Source of the DNA: Bartonella sp. DGB1
GTDB lineage: Bacteria; Pseudomonadota; Alphaproteobacteria; Rhizobiales; Rhizobiaceae
Direction of reading: 5' to 3'
Assembly (NCBI RefSeq): GCF_041345015.1
Contig: NZ_CP166769.1
Span: forward strand, 558,001 to 622,000
Length of the DNA: 64,000 bases
Shown: piece by piece, positions 43,960 through 53,700 of the stretch
Numbering within the stretch: position 1 is the first letter of the stretch
How the letters are laid out: every line of letters starts with the position of its first letter
The notes under the pieces: generated by a model
The model's database searches: none
What the model saw: the letters and a program-made list of their open reading frames with translations, nothing else
Told to the model about the DNA's origin: nothing
Position numbers and translations under genes: made by a program

Positions 43960-45051
43960 TTGGATAAGATTTTAAAATATTTTAAGAGTTTTGGTTTTAT
44001 AACGTGGATAATTCTAATAGCAATTATTTGTTTTATATTTGTATCAATCTTAAAAATATTACCGTATTTTTCTTTCTTAGATATGCGGGCTGGCTTTGAT
44101 ATAGGTCAGTCCGTCCTAGCTTACACTCCTGATAATACTTATTGGTGGGCTATATTAGTTGGTTTAGTTAATAGTTTATATGTATCTATTATTTGTATCG
44201 TTATTTCTAGTTTTGTAGGATTTTTTATTGGATTGGGAAGAATATCTAAAAATTGGTTGCTAGCTAGATTATGCGGATTATATGTGGAAATTTTTAGAAA
44301 TATTCCATTATTACTGATTATTTTAATTTTTTATTTTTTAATTTTATTTTTATTGCCGGACGTGCGGCAAAGTTATAATTTAGGTGGTATATTATTTTTA
44401 AATAAACGTGGTTTACATTTTCCTCAAATAGCTTACTTTAGTTTGTTTTTGCCGTTATTATTAGCAGCATTAATTGCAGTATATTATTTTATTGTTCCTA
44501 GAATAACCGTGAAATATATAAAGATTTTTTATATATTAAGTTTTTTTGGTGTCATTTTGTTAATCGCCGCTTTTTATCTAATAATGCCCGTAGAATATCC
44601 TAGACCGTCTGCGTTTAATATTTTAGGAGGAGGAAAATGGACACCTGAATTTTTAGCACTTGTGCTTGGTATTTCTTTATATAGTGCTTCTTTTTGTGCA
44701 GAAATTATAAGGGCAGGTATATTATCTGTAGATAAAGGAATTATTGAAGCAAGTAAGTCTCTAGGAATGAGTTTTTGGCAGATTAAACAAAAAATTACTA
44801 TGCCGATAGCATTGAGAATAATTATACCTCCATTAACTAATAGCTATATTAGTTTAATAAAAAATACTTCTTTAGCTGTAGCAATTGGATTTCCTGATTT
44901 TGTAGCCGTAACTAGCACGATATTAAATCAAACTAGTAAAGCTGTTGAAATTGTTTTATTATGGTTTATTGTATATGGTAGTTTGAGTTTATTCGTCTCT
45001 TTTATTATGAATTATTTTAATAAAAATTTATACTTACAAAAAAGGAGATAG
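43960..45051 (+). CDS. aapQ: General L-amino acid ABC transporter permease
   Basis: 363 residues from a TTG start, chosen because AGGAG lies at the right distance and no ATG occurs for 40 codons. About eight membrane helices. The permease signature EIIRAGILSVDKGIIEASKSLGMS is near residue 247. Pairs with AapM. Confidence 0.93.
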   Translation: MDKILKYFKSFGFITWIILIAIICFIFVSILKILPYFSFLDMRAGFDIGQSVLAYTPDNTYWWAILVGLVNSLYVSIICIVISSFVGFFIGLGRISKNWLLARLCGLYVEIFRNIPLLLIILIFYFLILFLLPDVRQSYNLGGILFLNKRGLHFPQIAYFSLFLPLLLAALIAVYYFIVPRITVKYIKIFYILSFFGVILLIAAFYLIMPVEYPRPSAFNILGGGKWTPEFLALVLGISLYSASFCAEIIRAGILSVDKGIIEASKSLGMSFWQIKQKITMPIALRIIIPPLTNSYISLIKNTSLAVAIGFPDFVAVTSTILNQTSKAVEIVLLWFIVYGSLSLFVSFIMNYFNKNLYLQKRR

Positions 45052-45053
45052 TG

Positions 45054-46187
45054 ATGAGCAAAGACCATTTTGTAAGAGATAAATTAATAGATTCTCGCGC
45101 TTTAGCAAAAGATAAAAATATAATAAAAAAAATAGGCAATTCTTTATTTGCTTCAACTTTTGATACTATAGTTACGATATTTTGCTTTATTATTATTTTT
45201 GTATTAATTAAAAATTTATCTCAATGGTTGATTTTTGATGCTGTGTGGAATGGAGATAATAGACTTGCTTGTGCTACTATAAATCAAGGTGGAATTCAAG
45301 AAAATGGTTGGAGCGGTGCTTGTTGGCCTTTCGTAATTAATAATATTACTAGTTTTATTTATGGCGATTATCCAATTTCAGAAATATGGCGACTTAATTT
45401 ATTAGCTGTTATGTTTGTTGTAGTTATTCTACCATTACTTATTTTAAAAGCACCTTTTAAAATTCTCAATGCTATTTTTGCTTTTATATTTTTACCAATA
45501 GTGGGTTATTTTTTGGTTCACGGAGGTTACTTTGGTTTAACTATTGTAGATATGGATAAATTAGGAGGTCTGTTTTTAACTTTTGTTATTGCTTATATGG
45601 CTATTAGTTTTTCACTACCTTTAGGTTCAATTTTAGCACTTATGAGATTATCGACTAATAAGTTTTTTTCTGTCTTAGCAACCTTTTTTATTGAAGTTAT
45701 TCGATCATTTCCTTTAATAGCTATTTTATTTGCTGTTATATTTTTATTACCGTTATTACTGCCGGGTTATTTTGATTCTAATAAATTTTTACGTGCTTTA
45801 ATAGCTATTATTTTATTTTCTTCTGTATATATAGCAGAGGTTATAAGAGGGGGTATAGCATCTATTGAAAAAGGACAATATGAGGTTGGCAAAGCTTTAG
45901 GTATGACAAAATTGTTAATCTATTTATTAATAATTTTACCGCAGGCTATAAGACGTAGTTTGCCAGCTATAGTTAATACTATTATTGGAATTTTTAAAGA
46001 TACAAGCTTAGTATATGTTATTTCTATGTTTGATTTTATTGGTATAGTAAGAAGATTAGCATTATTACCAGAGTGGTTAACGCCTGTAACGCCAACAACT
46101 GGATTAATATTTCTTGGAATAATATTTTGGGTTATTTGCTTTTCTATGTCTAGATACTCTAAATATTTAGAACGTAAATTTAAATAA
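45054..46187 (+). CDS. aapM: General L-amino acid ABC transporter permease
   Basis: 377 residues from ATG 45054 (AAAGGAGA ahead), 2 bases after aapQ. Long periplasmic insert (GDNRLACATINQGG, GWSGACWPFV) and EVIRGGIASIEKGQYEVGKALGMT loop are typical of AapM. Confidence 0.93.
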   Translation: MSKDHFVRDKLIDSRALAKDKNIIKKIGNSLFASTFDTIVTIFCFIIIFVLIKNLSQWLIFDAVWNGDNRLACATINQGGIQENGWSGACWPFVINNITSFIYGDYPISEIWRLNLLAVMFVVVILPLLILKAPFKILNAIFAFIFLPIVGYFLVHGGYFGLTIVDMDKLGGLFLTFVIAYMAISFSLPLGSILALMRLSTNKFFSVLATFFIEVIRSFPLIAILFAVIFLLPLLLPGYFDSNKFLRALIAIILFSSVYIAEVIRGGIASIEKGQYEVGKALGMTKLLIYLLIILPQAIRRSLPAIVNTIIGIFKDTSLVYVISMFDFIGIVRRLALLPEWLTPVTPTTGLIFLGIIFWVICFSMSRYSKYLERKFK

Positions 46188-46208
46188 CTGTTAAAATTGG
46201 AGTAATTT

Positions 46209-46961
46209 ATGTATAACTCTACGACTAAAAATAATTTTTCTGTGCAGATGTGTAAAGTTAATAAATGGTATGGTGATTACCATGTCTTAAGAGATATTAA
46301 TCTTAATGTGCAAGAAGGAGAAAAAATTGTAATAATTGGACCCTCAGGATCAGGTAAATCTACTTTGATTAGATGTATTAATCGATTAGAAAATTTTCAA
46401 GAAGGTGAAATTATAGTTAATGGAATTAAATTAGATGATAAGTTAAAAAATGTAGAGTTGGTACGTAAAGATATCGGTATGGTATTCCAAAGTTTTAATT
46501 TATTTCCTCATTTAACTATCTTGCAAAATTGTACTTTAGCACCTATTTGGGTAAAAAAATTAACTAAAAAACAAGCTAAAAAAATAGCTTATGAATATTT
46601 AGATAGGGTTCATATTCTGGATCAAGCGGATAAATATCCTGCTGAATTATCTGGTGGACAACAACAAAGGGTTGCTATAGCTAGAGCATTATGTATGAAT
46701 CCTAAAATGATGTTATTTGATGAACCTACCTCAGCTCTAGATCCAGAAATGGTTAAAGAGGTTTTGGATACTATATTAGAGTTAGCAAAAGATGGTATGA
46801 CTATGATTTGTGTAACACATGAAATGGAATTTGCGCGGCAGCTGGCTGATAAGGTAATTTTTATGGATCAGGGTCAGATAATTGAAGTAGCAGACGCTAA
46901 AAGCTTTTTTGATGATCCGCAACATGAAAGAACAAAAAGTTTTTTAGGGCAATTATTATAA
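46209..46961 (+). CDS. aapP: General L-amino acid ABC transporter ATPase
   Basis: 250 residues: Walker A GPSGSGKST, Q-loop FQSFNLFPH, signature LSGGQQQR, Walker B MLFDEPTSALDP and switch His in VTHEM. Powers the AapQM pore; completes the operon. Confidence 0.95.
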   Translation: MYNSTTKNNFSVQMCKVNKWYGDYHVLRDINLNVQEGEKIVIIGPSGSGKSTLIRCINRLENFQEGEIIVNGIKLDDKLKNVELVRKDIGMVFQSFNLFPHLTILQNCTLAPIWVKKLTKKQAKKIAYEYLDRVHILDQADKYPAELSGGQQQRVAIARALCMNPKMMLFDEPTSALDPEMVKEVLDTILELAKDGMTMICVTHEMEFARQLADKVIFMDQGQIIEVADAKSFFDDPQHERTKSFLGQLL

Positions 46962-46969
46962 TCTATAAC

Positions 46970-47335
46970 TAGTTATTTAATTTAGTGATGTCATAATTAT
47001 AGAGCTAGTTGAGGTTATTAATAAGTAATAGCTGAACTTACTAAAAATTATATTAAATTCTAATTTTAGGTATAAATTCTTATTAGATATATTTTATTAT
47101 TAATTTATGATTAGTCACTTAACTTAGTTGCATCATAATCATAGATCCAAAAAATTAGTTATTTAATTTGGTGATGTCATAATTATAGAGCTAGTTGAGG
47201 TTATTAATAAGTAATAGCTCATCTTATTAAAAATTATATTAAATTTTAATTTTAGGTAGAAATTCTTATTAGATATATTTTATTATTAATTTATGATTAG
47301 TCACTTAACTTAGTTGCATCATAATCATAGATCCA
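46970..47335. repeat. Tandem direct duplication, period 186 bases
   Basis: Two copies of about 180 bases (46970-47149, 47156-47335), a handful of base differences. The second copy contains the last 13 codons of the FAD monooxygenase gene, so the first is a displaced 3' end plus flanking DNA. The intergenic gap 46962-47296 holds nothing else that I can see. Confidence 0.85.
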
Positions 47336-48499
47336 ATTGAGATCATTAATGAATGATTGAGGCTTTCTATATTTAAAAGCTATATTGCGTCCTAATTTTA
47401 ATAAGAAATTAGCATTATATATTTTTTTATTAAATAAGCTTCTATTTTGGATTTTATTAATGCGTGGTAAGCGGGCTTTTATAAAATGGTCGATAGCTAT
47501 TTGATTGATACCAAATTTTTTAAAGCTTGTAAAAAGGTAACATGCATCTTCTAACGCCATTGCGGCACCTTGTGCTGCAAAAGGATAAATAGTGTGGGCT
47601 GCATCACCTAATAGAAGACAATTATATCTGCCATAATAATTAGCATTTTTCATAATATATAAGGGGTATTTTTTCCATTCTAAGTTATCGGTAAATATTT
47701 TTTTAAAATCTTTATGCCAATCATTGATATGTGATAGAAAATCTTTAGCTTTGCTGGTGATATTCCATTGTTTTGCAGAGGATATTTTATCTTTCACTAC
47801 AAGCACTAAGTTAATATCTTTATTTTTGTTAGTAGGATATAAAATTAGATGTTGTTTTTTCGCTAAAGCAATTACAATATCATTGCATGAGATATTATCT
47901 GTTAAATCTTTATGAATAAATTGTTGATTTTTTGAATAAGCTCGCCATACATTATCACCGGTGAAATAAGCCTCTTCGTTTGGTAAAAAAAATTTTCGTG
48001 CGTTAGACCATACACCATCACATGCTAATAATAAATCTGGTTTTATTATTTTATTATTTATATTAATGTGTATTTTTGAATTATCTATCTTAAAGTTATT
48101 TATCTTTTGACCAAAGAATAAATTAACATTAGGTAAGCTACGTACCTTATTTAATAATATTGTTTGTAAAGTTGCTCTATCAATAAGATAATAATCATTT
48201 TTGTTAGATAACGGTAAATTTATATAATTTTTTCCGTTAATAGCATCATATATTTTAAGCTGGTTAGCTCTGATAGCATTTTGTTTAATTTGATTTTCTA
48301 GTCCTATATAACTTAAAATTTTCATACTATTAGGAGGTAATTGAATGCCTGCTCCTATAGGTGATAAATTTTTAGCTTGTTCATATATATCTATAGTCGT
48401 GTCTAATTCACTTAATAGGATTGCTGTGGTTAAACCAGCTATTCCAGCTCCTGATATTACAATATGTTTATTAGTAGTTAGTGATGGTATTACGTCCAT
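47297..48499 (-). CDS. FAD-dependent monooxygenase (UbiH/salicylate hydroxylase type)
   Basis: 400 residues. Rossmann start HIVISGAGIAGLTTAILLSE, IGAGIQLPPNSMKIL, a DG motif (LLLACDGVWSNARKFF) and the FAD GD motif LLLGDAAHTIYPFAAQGAAMALEDA. Single-component aromatic hydroxylase family; ubiquinone synthesis or aromatic breakdown are both possible. Gene is next to the zinc-finger gene, a pairing common in alphaproteobacteria. Confidence 0.8.
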   Translation of the reverse strand: MDVIPSLTTNKHIVISGAGIAGLTTAILLSELDTTIDIYEQAKNLSPIGAGIQLPPNSMKILSYIGLENQIKQNAIRANQLKIYDAINGKNYINLPLSNKNDYYLIDRATLQTILLNKVRSLPNVNLFFGQKINNFKIDNSKIHININNKIIKPDLLLACDGVWSNARKFFLPNEEAYFTGDNVWRAYSKNQQFIHKDLTDNISCNDIVIALAKKQHLILYPTNKNKDINLVLVVKDKISSAKQWNITSKAKDFLSHINDWHKDFKKIFTDNLEWKKYPLYIMKNANYYGRYNCLLLGDAAHTIYPFAAQGAAMALEDACYLFTSFKKFGINQIAIDHFIKARLPRINKIQNRSLFNKKIYNANFLLKLGRNIAFKYRKPQSFINDLNWIYDYDATKLSD

Positions 48500-48504
48500 A
48501 ATAT

Positions 48505-48747
48505 CTAATTATTCTTTGACCAAGTCATACCTGCTGGCAAAGTATTATTATCAGTTAAAGCTGAGTTGTAATGATATTTGGTGGAGCAATATGGGCAGAT
48601 TTTTTGATTAGTCTCATCCATAATGAGGTAAACATGAGGGTGATCAAAAGGAGGTAAAGCTCCTATGCACATGAATTTTTTATTTGCTATATGAATAGAT
48701 TTATAGCCAATATTATTATGATAATATGGAACTTGCTTTAGCTTCAT
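48505..48747 (-). CDS. CHCC zinc-finger protein
   Basis: 80 residues: MCIGALPPFDHPHVYLIMDE and ICPYCSTKYHY give the Cys-His-Cys-Cys pattern of the zf-CHCC domain (NDUFS6 C-terminus-like). Five bases upstream of the monooxygenase gene. Precise role unknown; the mitochondrial relative is a Complex I assembly subunit. Confidence 0.85.
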   Translation of the reverse strand: MKLKQVPYYHNNIGYKSIHIANKKFMCIGALPPFDHPHVYLIMDETNQKICPYCSTKYHYNSALTDNNTLPAGMTWSKNN

Positions 48748-48868
48748 TTCTTGTACCTTGACAATATATAACTAGCATAATTTACCATTTTTTGTTTAAT
48801 ATTAAAAGAATAATACATATTAACTAACACTTTATGCTAAATTCATTTAGATAACTAACGGATAAAAT

Positions 48869-50878
48869 ATGCAACAGCATTTGATTAATAGAGAATTTTC
48901 ATTATTAGAATTTAATCGTAGGGTTTTAAATGAATCTAGTCGAAAAAATCATCCACTGCTAGAGAGAGTTAAATTCTTATCTTTGTCAGCTAGCAATTTA
49001 GATGAATTCTTTATGGTTCGTTTAGCCGGTATGCCAGATAAGGAAATAATAACTAAAGATATTGTTGATATTCAATGTAGACAAACTAAGTCATGGGATA
49101 AATTAAAAGATGAGCTTTCTAAAAATGGTATAAATATTTTATCTATAAAGCAATTAACTAAAAAAAATTTAAATTGGTTAGATAATTTTTTTAATCTTAA
49201 TATTTTTCCTACACTGACCCCTATAGCTATAAGTATAAATGAAAAACTTCCTTTTATTCCTAATTCTGTTTTATCTCTTGTAGCTTTAGTTAAACACAAT
49301 GAATCTGATCAAAAAAAACTTATCTTATTACGCTTTCCTCGTAAATTATCTCGGTTGATTTTGTTAGGCGATGAGCATGAAGGTTATAATTTTATTTTAG
49401 TTGATGATATAATAACTTATTTTTTACCAAAATTGTTGCCGCATTATAGTGTATTGAGTTCTTGTCATATAAGAATATTGCGCGATAGTTATTTAGAAAT
49501 AGATGAAGAATCAATTAATTTTATTGATAAAGTAAAAAATGCTGTAAAAAAAAGGCGGTACGGTAAAATTGTCAGAGTTGAAGTTTTACAGCATGTTGAT
49601 GACTTATTTAAACAAACTATTATAAAAGCTTTAGATATTGATAGTGAAAAATTATCATTAATATCATCTATGTTAAAATTAGAGGATGTTATTCAGTTAG
49701 TAGATCTTCCTAGAGAAGATTTGAAATTTCCTCCATTAAATTCTATTTTTCCTGCTTATTTAAAAAAATATAATAACGATTGTTTTAAAGCTATTCAAAA
49801 AAGGGATAGATTAATACACCACCCTTATGAGACGTTTGATTTAGTGGTGGATTTTTTATCTCATGCAGCTAGCGATCCAGATGTAGTAACCATTAAACAA
49901 ACTCTTTACCGTACTTCTGCTGATAGTCCAATTATAAAAGCTTTAATTGAAGCAGCCCGCGCAGGAAAAGCGGTTACAGCCTTAGTAGAATTAAAAGCTA
50001 GATTTGATGAGGAAGCAAATTTAAAGTGGGCAAAAGATTTAGAGGAAGCTGGTGTACAAGTTATTTTTGGTTTTTTAGAATTAAAAATACATGCTAAATT
50101 ATCTTTAATAGTCAGAAAGGAAGGGGAAACTTTACGTTCTTATGTTCATGTTGGTACAGGGAATTATCATCCAGTCACTGCAAGAACTTATACAGATTTA
50201 TCATTATTTACCTGCAATCCTACTATCACATATGAAGTATCTTTAGCTTTTAATTATATAACTAGTCATATAGCTCCACAAAATTTACAACATATAGCTT
50301 TAGCACCAATAAATTTAAGAGAAAAAATTTTATATTTCATTCAAAAAGAAATAAAAGCCGCTAAAGCTGGTAAAAAGGCGGCTATCTGGATGAAAATGAA
50401 TGCTTTAATTGATGAGGAAATTATTGAGAATTTATATAAAGCAAGCAGTGCTGGCGTAAAGATAAAGCTAATAATAAGAGGAATTTGTTGTTTAAGACCA
50501 AATGTAAAAGGATTGTCAGAAAATATCAAAGTTAAATCTATAGTAGGAAGATTTTTAGAGCATAGTAGAATTTATTGTTTTGCTAATGGCGAGGAATTAC
50601 CTTCTTCTAAAGCTATTATTTATATTGGTTCTGCTGATTTAATGCCACGTAACTTAAATAGAAGAGTAGAACTGTTAGTGCCGATAGAAGATAAAAAAGT
50701 TCATAAAAAAATCTTAGAACAAATAATGTTAGCTAACTTATTAGATAATCAACAGAGTTATGAAATTCTATCAGATGGAACTAGTAGACTTTTGGAAAAA
50801 AAGAACCAAGACGAATGTTTTAATACACAAAATTATTTTTTAAATCCGTATAAAATCATAACAAATAATGATATTTAA
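48869..50878 (+). CDS. ppk: Polyphosphate kinase 1
   Basis: 669 residues. NREFSLLEFNRRVLNES start, YETFDLVVDFLSHAASDPDV, and KIHAK with the autophosphorylated His at residue 408; YVHVGTGNYHPVTARTYTD follows. Makes polyphosphate from ATP. Followed by ppx, so synthesis and breakdown are co-located. Confidence 0.96.
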   Translation: MQQHLINREFSLLEFNRRVLNESSRKNHPLLERVKFLSLSASNLDEFFMVRLAGMPDKEIITKDIVDIQCRQTKSWDKLKDELSKNGINILSIKQLTKKNLNWLDNFFNLNIFPTLTPIAISINEKLPFIPNSVLSLVALVKHNESDQKKLILLRFPRKLSRLILLGDEHEGYNFILVDDIITYFLPKLLPHYSVLSSCHIRILRDSYLEIDEESINFIDKVKNAVKKRRYGKIVRVEVLQHVDDLFKQTIIKALDIDSEKLSLISSMLKLEDVIQLVDLPREDLKFPPLNSIFPAYLKKYNNDCFKAIQKRDRLIHHPYETFDLVVDFLSHAASDPDVVTIKQTLYRTSADSPIIKALIEAARAGKAVTALVELKARFDEEANLKWAKDLEEAGVQVIFGFLELKIHAKLSLIVRKEGETLRSYVHVGTGNYHPVTARTYTDLSLFTCNPTITYEVSLAFNYITSHIAPQNLQHIALAPINLREKILYFIQKEIKAAKAGKKAAIWMKMNALIDEEIIENLYKASSAGVKIKLIIRGICCLRPNVKGLSENIKVKSIVGRFLEHSRIYCFANGEELPSSKAIIYIGSADLMPRNLNRRVELLVPIEDKKVHKKILEQIMLANLLDNQQSYEILSDGTSRLLEKKNQDECFNTQNYFLNPYKIITNNDI

Positions 50879-50916
50879 AAGCAAATAATGAATAACTTAA
50901 ATACTAAAGGTAAATT

Positions 50917-52437
50917 ATGTCACTTTTAAAAAAACAATTAGGACTAAATTCAGTGGCTGTGATTGATATTGGTTCAAATTCAGTAAGGTGGGTTGTTTAT
51001 GATAATATTGTACGTTTACCGCAAGTATTATTTAATGAAAAAATTTCTTGTGCTTTAGGTAGTGGAATAGAATTAACTGGGCTATTAAATCAACAAGGGG
51101 TAGAATTATCATATAAAGCATTTAAACGTTTTCGTTTTTTAATGGATAAAATAGGTGTAAATAAAATTTATGCTTTTGCTACTGCAGCTGTTAGAGATGC
51201 TTTGAATGGAAAAGAATTTATTAATAAGGCTGAAACAATCCTAAAAATATCTATAACTATCTTATCTGGAGAACAAGAGGCACATTATGCTGCATTAGGA
51301 ATAAAATCTGGATTTTTTCAGCCGCAAGGTTTAGTTGCGGATCTAGGTGGTGGTAGTTTAGAATTGTCTTATATCGAAAAAGGAGATATAGAATTAGCTA
51401 CTAGTTTTCCTTTAGGTGGATTAAGATTGCATGATAAAGCTAATGGAAGATTATCGAATGCTCGAGATTTAGTAAAAGATTGTTTATCTAATAGTAATTT
51501 TTTACAAAAATTTCTATCTAAAGATTTTAAAAATTTTTATGCTATAGGAGGCATTTGGCGTTCTATTGCTAAGTTACATATGAGTGCTAAAAATTATCCT
51601 TTAAAAATTTTACACGGTTATATTATAAATTTAGAAGAAATAAGAAGATTTTTACAAAGAATAGCTAAAGGTGATGTAGATCATCTTAAAGGTATAGAAA
51701 ATATTGCTAAAAATCGTCGTTATTTATTGGCTTATGGAGCAATTGTGTTGGGCGAATTATTAAGCATATTACGTCCACAAAAAATCTTAATTTCTTCTTA
51801 TGGTATAAGAGAGGGGTGTTTATATCAGCTATTGCCTACTAAAATTCAAGAGCAGGATCCATTATTGTCTTTTGCTTCTGAAATGTCAAAGTCTTACTCT
51901 CGCTCTTTATCACATATTAGTGAATTAATAAAATGGACAGAACAATCTTTCATAGCTTTAGATATTAAGGAAAATCATATAGAAAAAAGATACCGCGAAG
52001 CAGCTTGTTATTTATTAGATATTGGTTGGAGAGCCGAGGTTGATTATAAAGGAGTTCAAGCGTTTGATATGATAGTATATGGTGGTATTGCAGGTGCAAC
52101 TCATACTGCAAGATTATTCATTGCTTGTGCTGTATATTATGGTAATCAATTATCAATGAAAGAATTTAAAAATAATGAGTTAGTGAATAGTTTATTATCT
52201 CAAGAGAATCATAAAAAAGCTAAAATTTTAGGTATTTTACTAAGTACTGCAACTTTGCTATCAGCTTTTAATACTGGTATTATCTCAGAGCTTGTTTGGG
52301 AAAATGATGATAAGCAAGTAACTTTGGTTATTCCGCAAAAATACTTAGATTTAATGGGTGAAAATTTAGATAAAAGATTAGCTTCTTTAAAACAATTAAT
52401 AAGCAAAAATATAGAATGTAAAATTAGTTATTCGTAA
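50917..52437 (+). CDS. ppx: Exopolyphosphatase (Ppx/GppA family)
   Basis: 506 residues. VAVIDIGSNSVRWVVYD, YAFATAAVRDALN, ILSGEQEAHYAALGI and VADLGGGSLELSYIEKG are the actin-like ATPase motifs of Ppx/GppA. The end overlaps rnd by 14 bases on the opposite strand. Confidence 0.94.
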   Translation: MSLLKKQLGLNSVAVIDIGSNSVRWVVYDNIVRLPQVLFNEKISCALGSGIELTGLLNQQGVELSYKAFKRFRFLMDKIGVNKIYAFATAAVRDALNGKEFINKAETILKISITILSGEQEAHYAALGIKSGFFQPQGLVADLGGGSLELSYIEKGDIELATSFPLGGLRLHDKANGRLSNARDLVKDCLSNSNFLQKFLSKDFKNFYAIGGIWRSIAKLHMSAKNYPLKILHGYIINLEEIRRFLQRIAKGDVDHLKGIENIAKNRRYLLAYGAIVLGELLSILRPQKILISSYGIREGCLYQLLPTKIQEQDPLLSFASEMSKSYSRSLSHISELIKWTEQSFIALDIKENHIEKRYREAACYLLDIGWRAEVDYKGVQAFDMIVYGGIAGATHTARLFIACAVYYGNQLSMKEFKNNELVNSLLSQENHKKAKILGILLSTATLLSAFNTGIISELVWENDDKQVTLVIPQKYLDLMGENLDKRLASLKQLISKNIECKISYS

Positions 52438-53581
52438 AAAATTCTATTTTATTATTATTAATTTTTAGGGCCAATTGTCCATTGAGTAATTTAGTAGCTT
52501 TTGCGCCGAAGATTTTTTTTCTCCACCCTTGGAATAATTTTGATTCACTTTTATCTTTTGCTAAAATAAATTTTTCTAGGTCTGCTACAGAAGCGATTAA
52601 TCTAGGTGCGACTTTTTCTTGCTCTCCTATTATTTTGAGTAACAATTTTAATATTTCTAACTTGCCTTGTAGTTCAGAGGGAAAATTTTTATATTTTTTA
52701 ATTTTTGGTAGATCATCTATAATCTGATCAGTAGAATTTTTTACGCAATTTATAATATCTTCTGCATAAAGTTTTTTCTGTAGGCTATTAAGAGGAAAAC
52801 GTCGCAGTTTAAATAGACTATTAATTGTTTTTGGTTGTTGTTGAGCTATATCTATAAGTATCTCATCTTTTAAAATATGTGAACGTGGTACATTATTAGT
52901 TTGTGCTAGACATTCTCTCCAAAAAGCTAAATTTTGTAATATTGATTTTTCTTTGCTTTTTTTAAAGTTATATTTAATTTTATGCCATGCTAATTCTGGC
53001 GATGAATCGTAAGTATTTTTATCTGTTAAAATAGCTAATTCATCATCTCCCCATGTTTGCCGATTTTGTTGTTCTATTTTATTTTTCAGATATAAATATA
53101 TATCCACTAAATATGTTACATCATATTCAGCATATTCAAGTTGTTGCGCAGATAAGGGTCTATTTTCCCAATTACTAAAACGTGAAGCTTTACTAAGATT
53201 TTTCTTACAGATATCTGACACTAATTTTTCATAAGAAATAGAGTCATTATAACCACAAATCATTGCAGCAATTTGAGTGTCATATATAGGCTCCGGTATA
53301 ATTTTTGATAGATGATAAATTATTTCTATATCTTGTCGAGCAGAATGAAATATTTTTAAAATTTTCTTATTTTGCATTAAGTCAAAAAAGGGCTGTAAAT
53401 TTATATTTTCAGCTAATGGATCAATAAGTATAACTTTATCTCTAGTTGCAATTTGTATAAGACATAATTTTGCCCAAAAAGTTTTTTCTCTAATAAATTC
53501 AGTGTCAATTGTTACAAAATCCGTGTGTTCTATACTTTTAAGACTTTCAATAAGTTGTGGGTTAGTGTTTATTAAAGGCAT
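52424..53581 (-). CDS. rnd: Ribonuclease D
   Basis: 385 residues. DEDD exonuclease with FVTIDTEFIREKTFW (Exo I), IFHSARQDIEII (Exo II) and YAEYDVTYLVDIYLYL (Exo III), then HRDC domains (LAFWRECLAQTNNVPRSHIL). Trims the 3' ends of stable RNAs. Convergent with ppx, divergent from aspS. Confidence 0.94.
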   Translation of the reverse strand: MPLINTNPQLIESLKSIEHTDFVTIDTEFIREKTFWAKLCLIQIATRDKVILIDPLAENINLQPFFDLMQNKKILKIFHSARQDIEIIYHLSKIIPEPIYDTQIAAMICGYNDSISYEKLVSDICKKNLSKASRFSNWENRPLSAQQLEYAEYDVTYLVDIYLYLKNKIEQQNRQTWGDDELAILTDKNTYDSSPELAWHKIKYNFKKSKEKSILQNLAFWRECLAQTNNVPRSHILKDEILIDIAQQQPKTINSLFKLRRFPLNSLQKKLYAEDIINCVKNSTDQIIDDLPKIKKYKNFPSELQGKLEILKLLLKIIGEQEKVAPRLIASVADLEKFILAKDKSESKLFQGWRKKIFGAKATKLLNGQLALKINNNKIEFFTNN

Positions 53582-53700
53582 ATTATTCTCTGTTATAGTT
53601 TAAAAAATGTTAATATAAGTGTAATTTGTAAAAATATTCAAAACTAAGTTTAACATGGATATAGATATTCGTCAGCACATTTTAAAAAAAGGATTTATTT

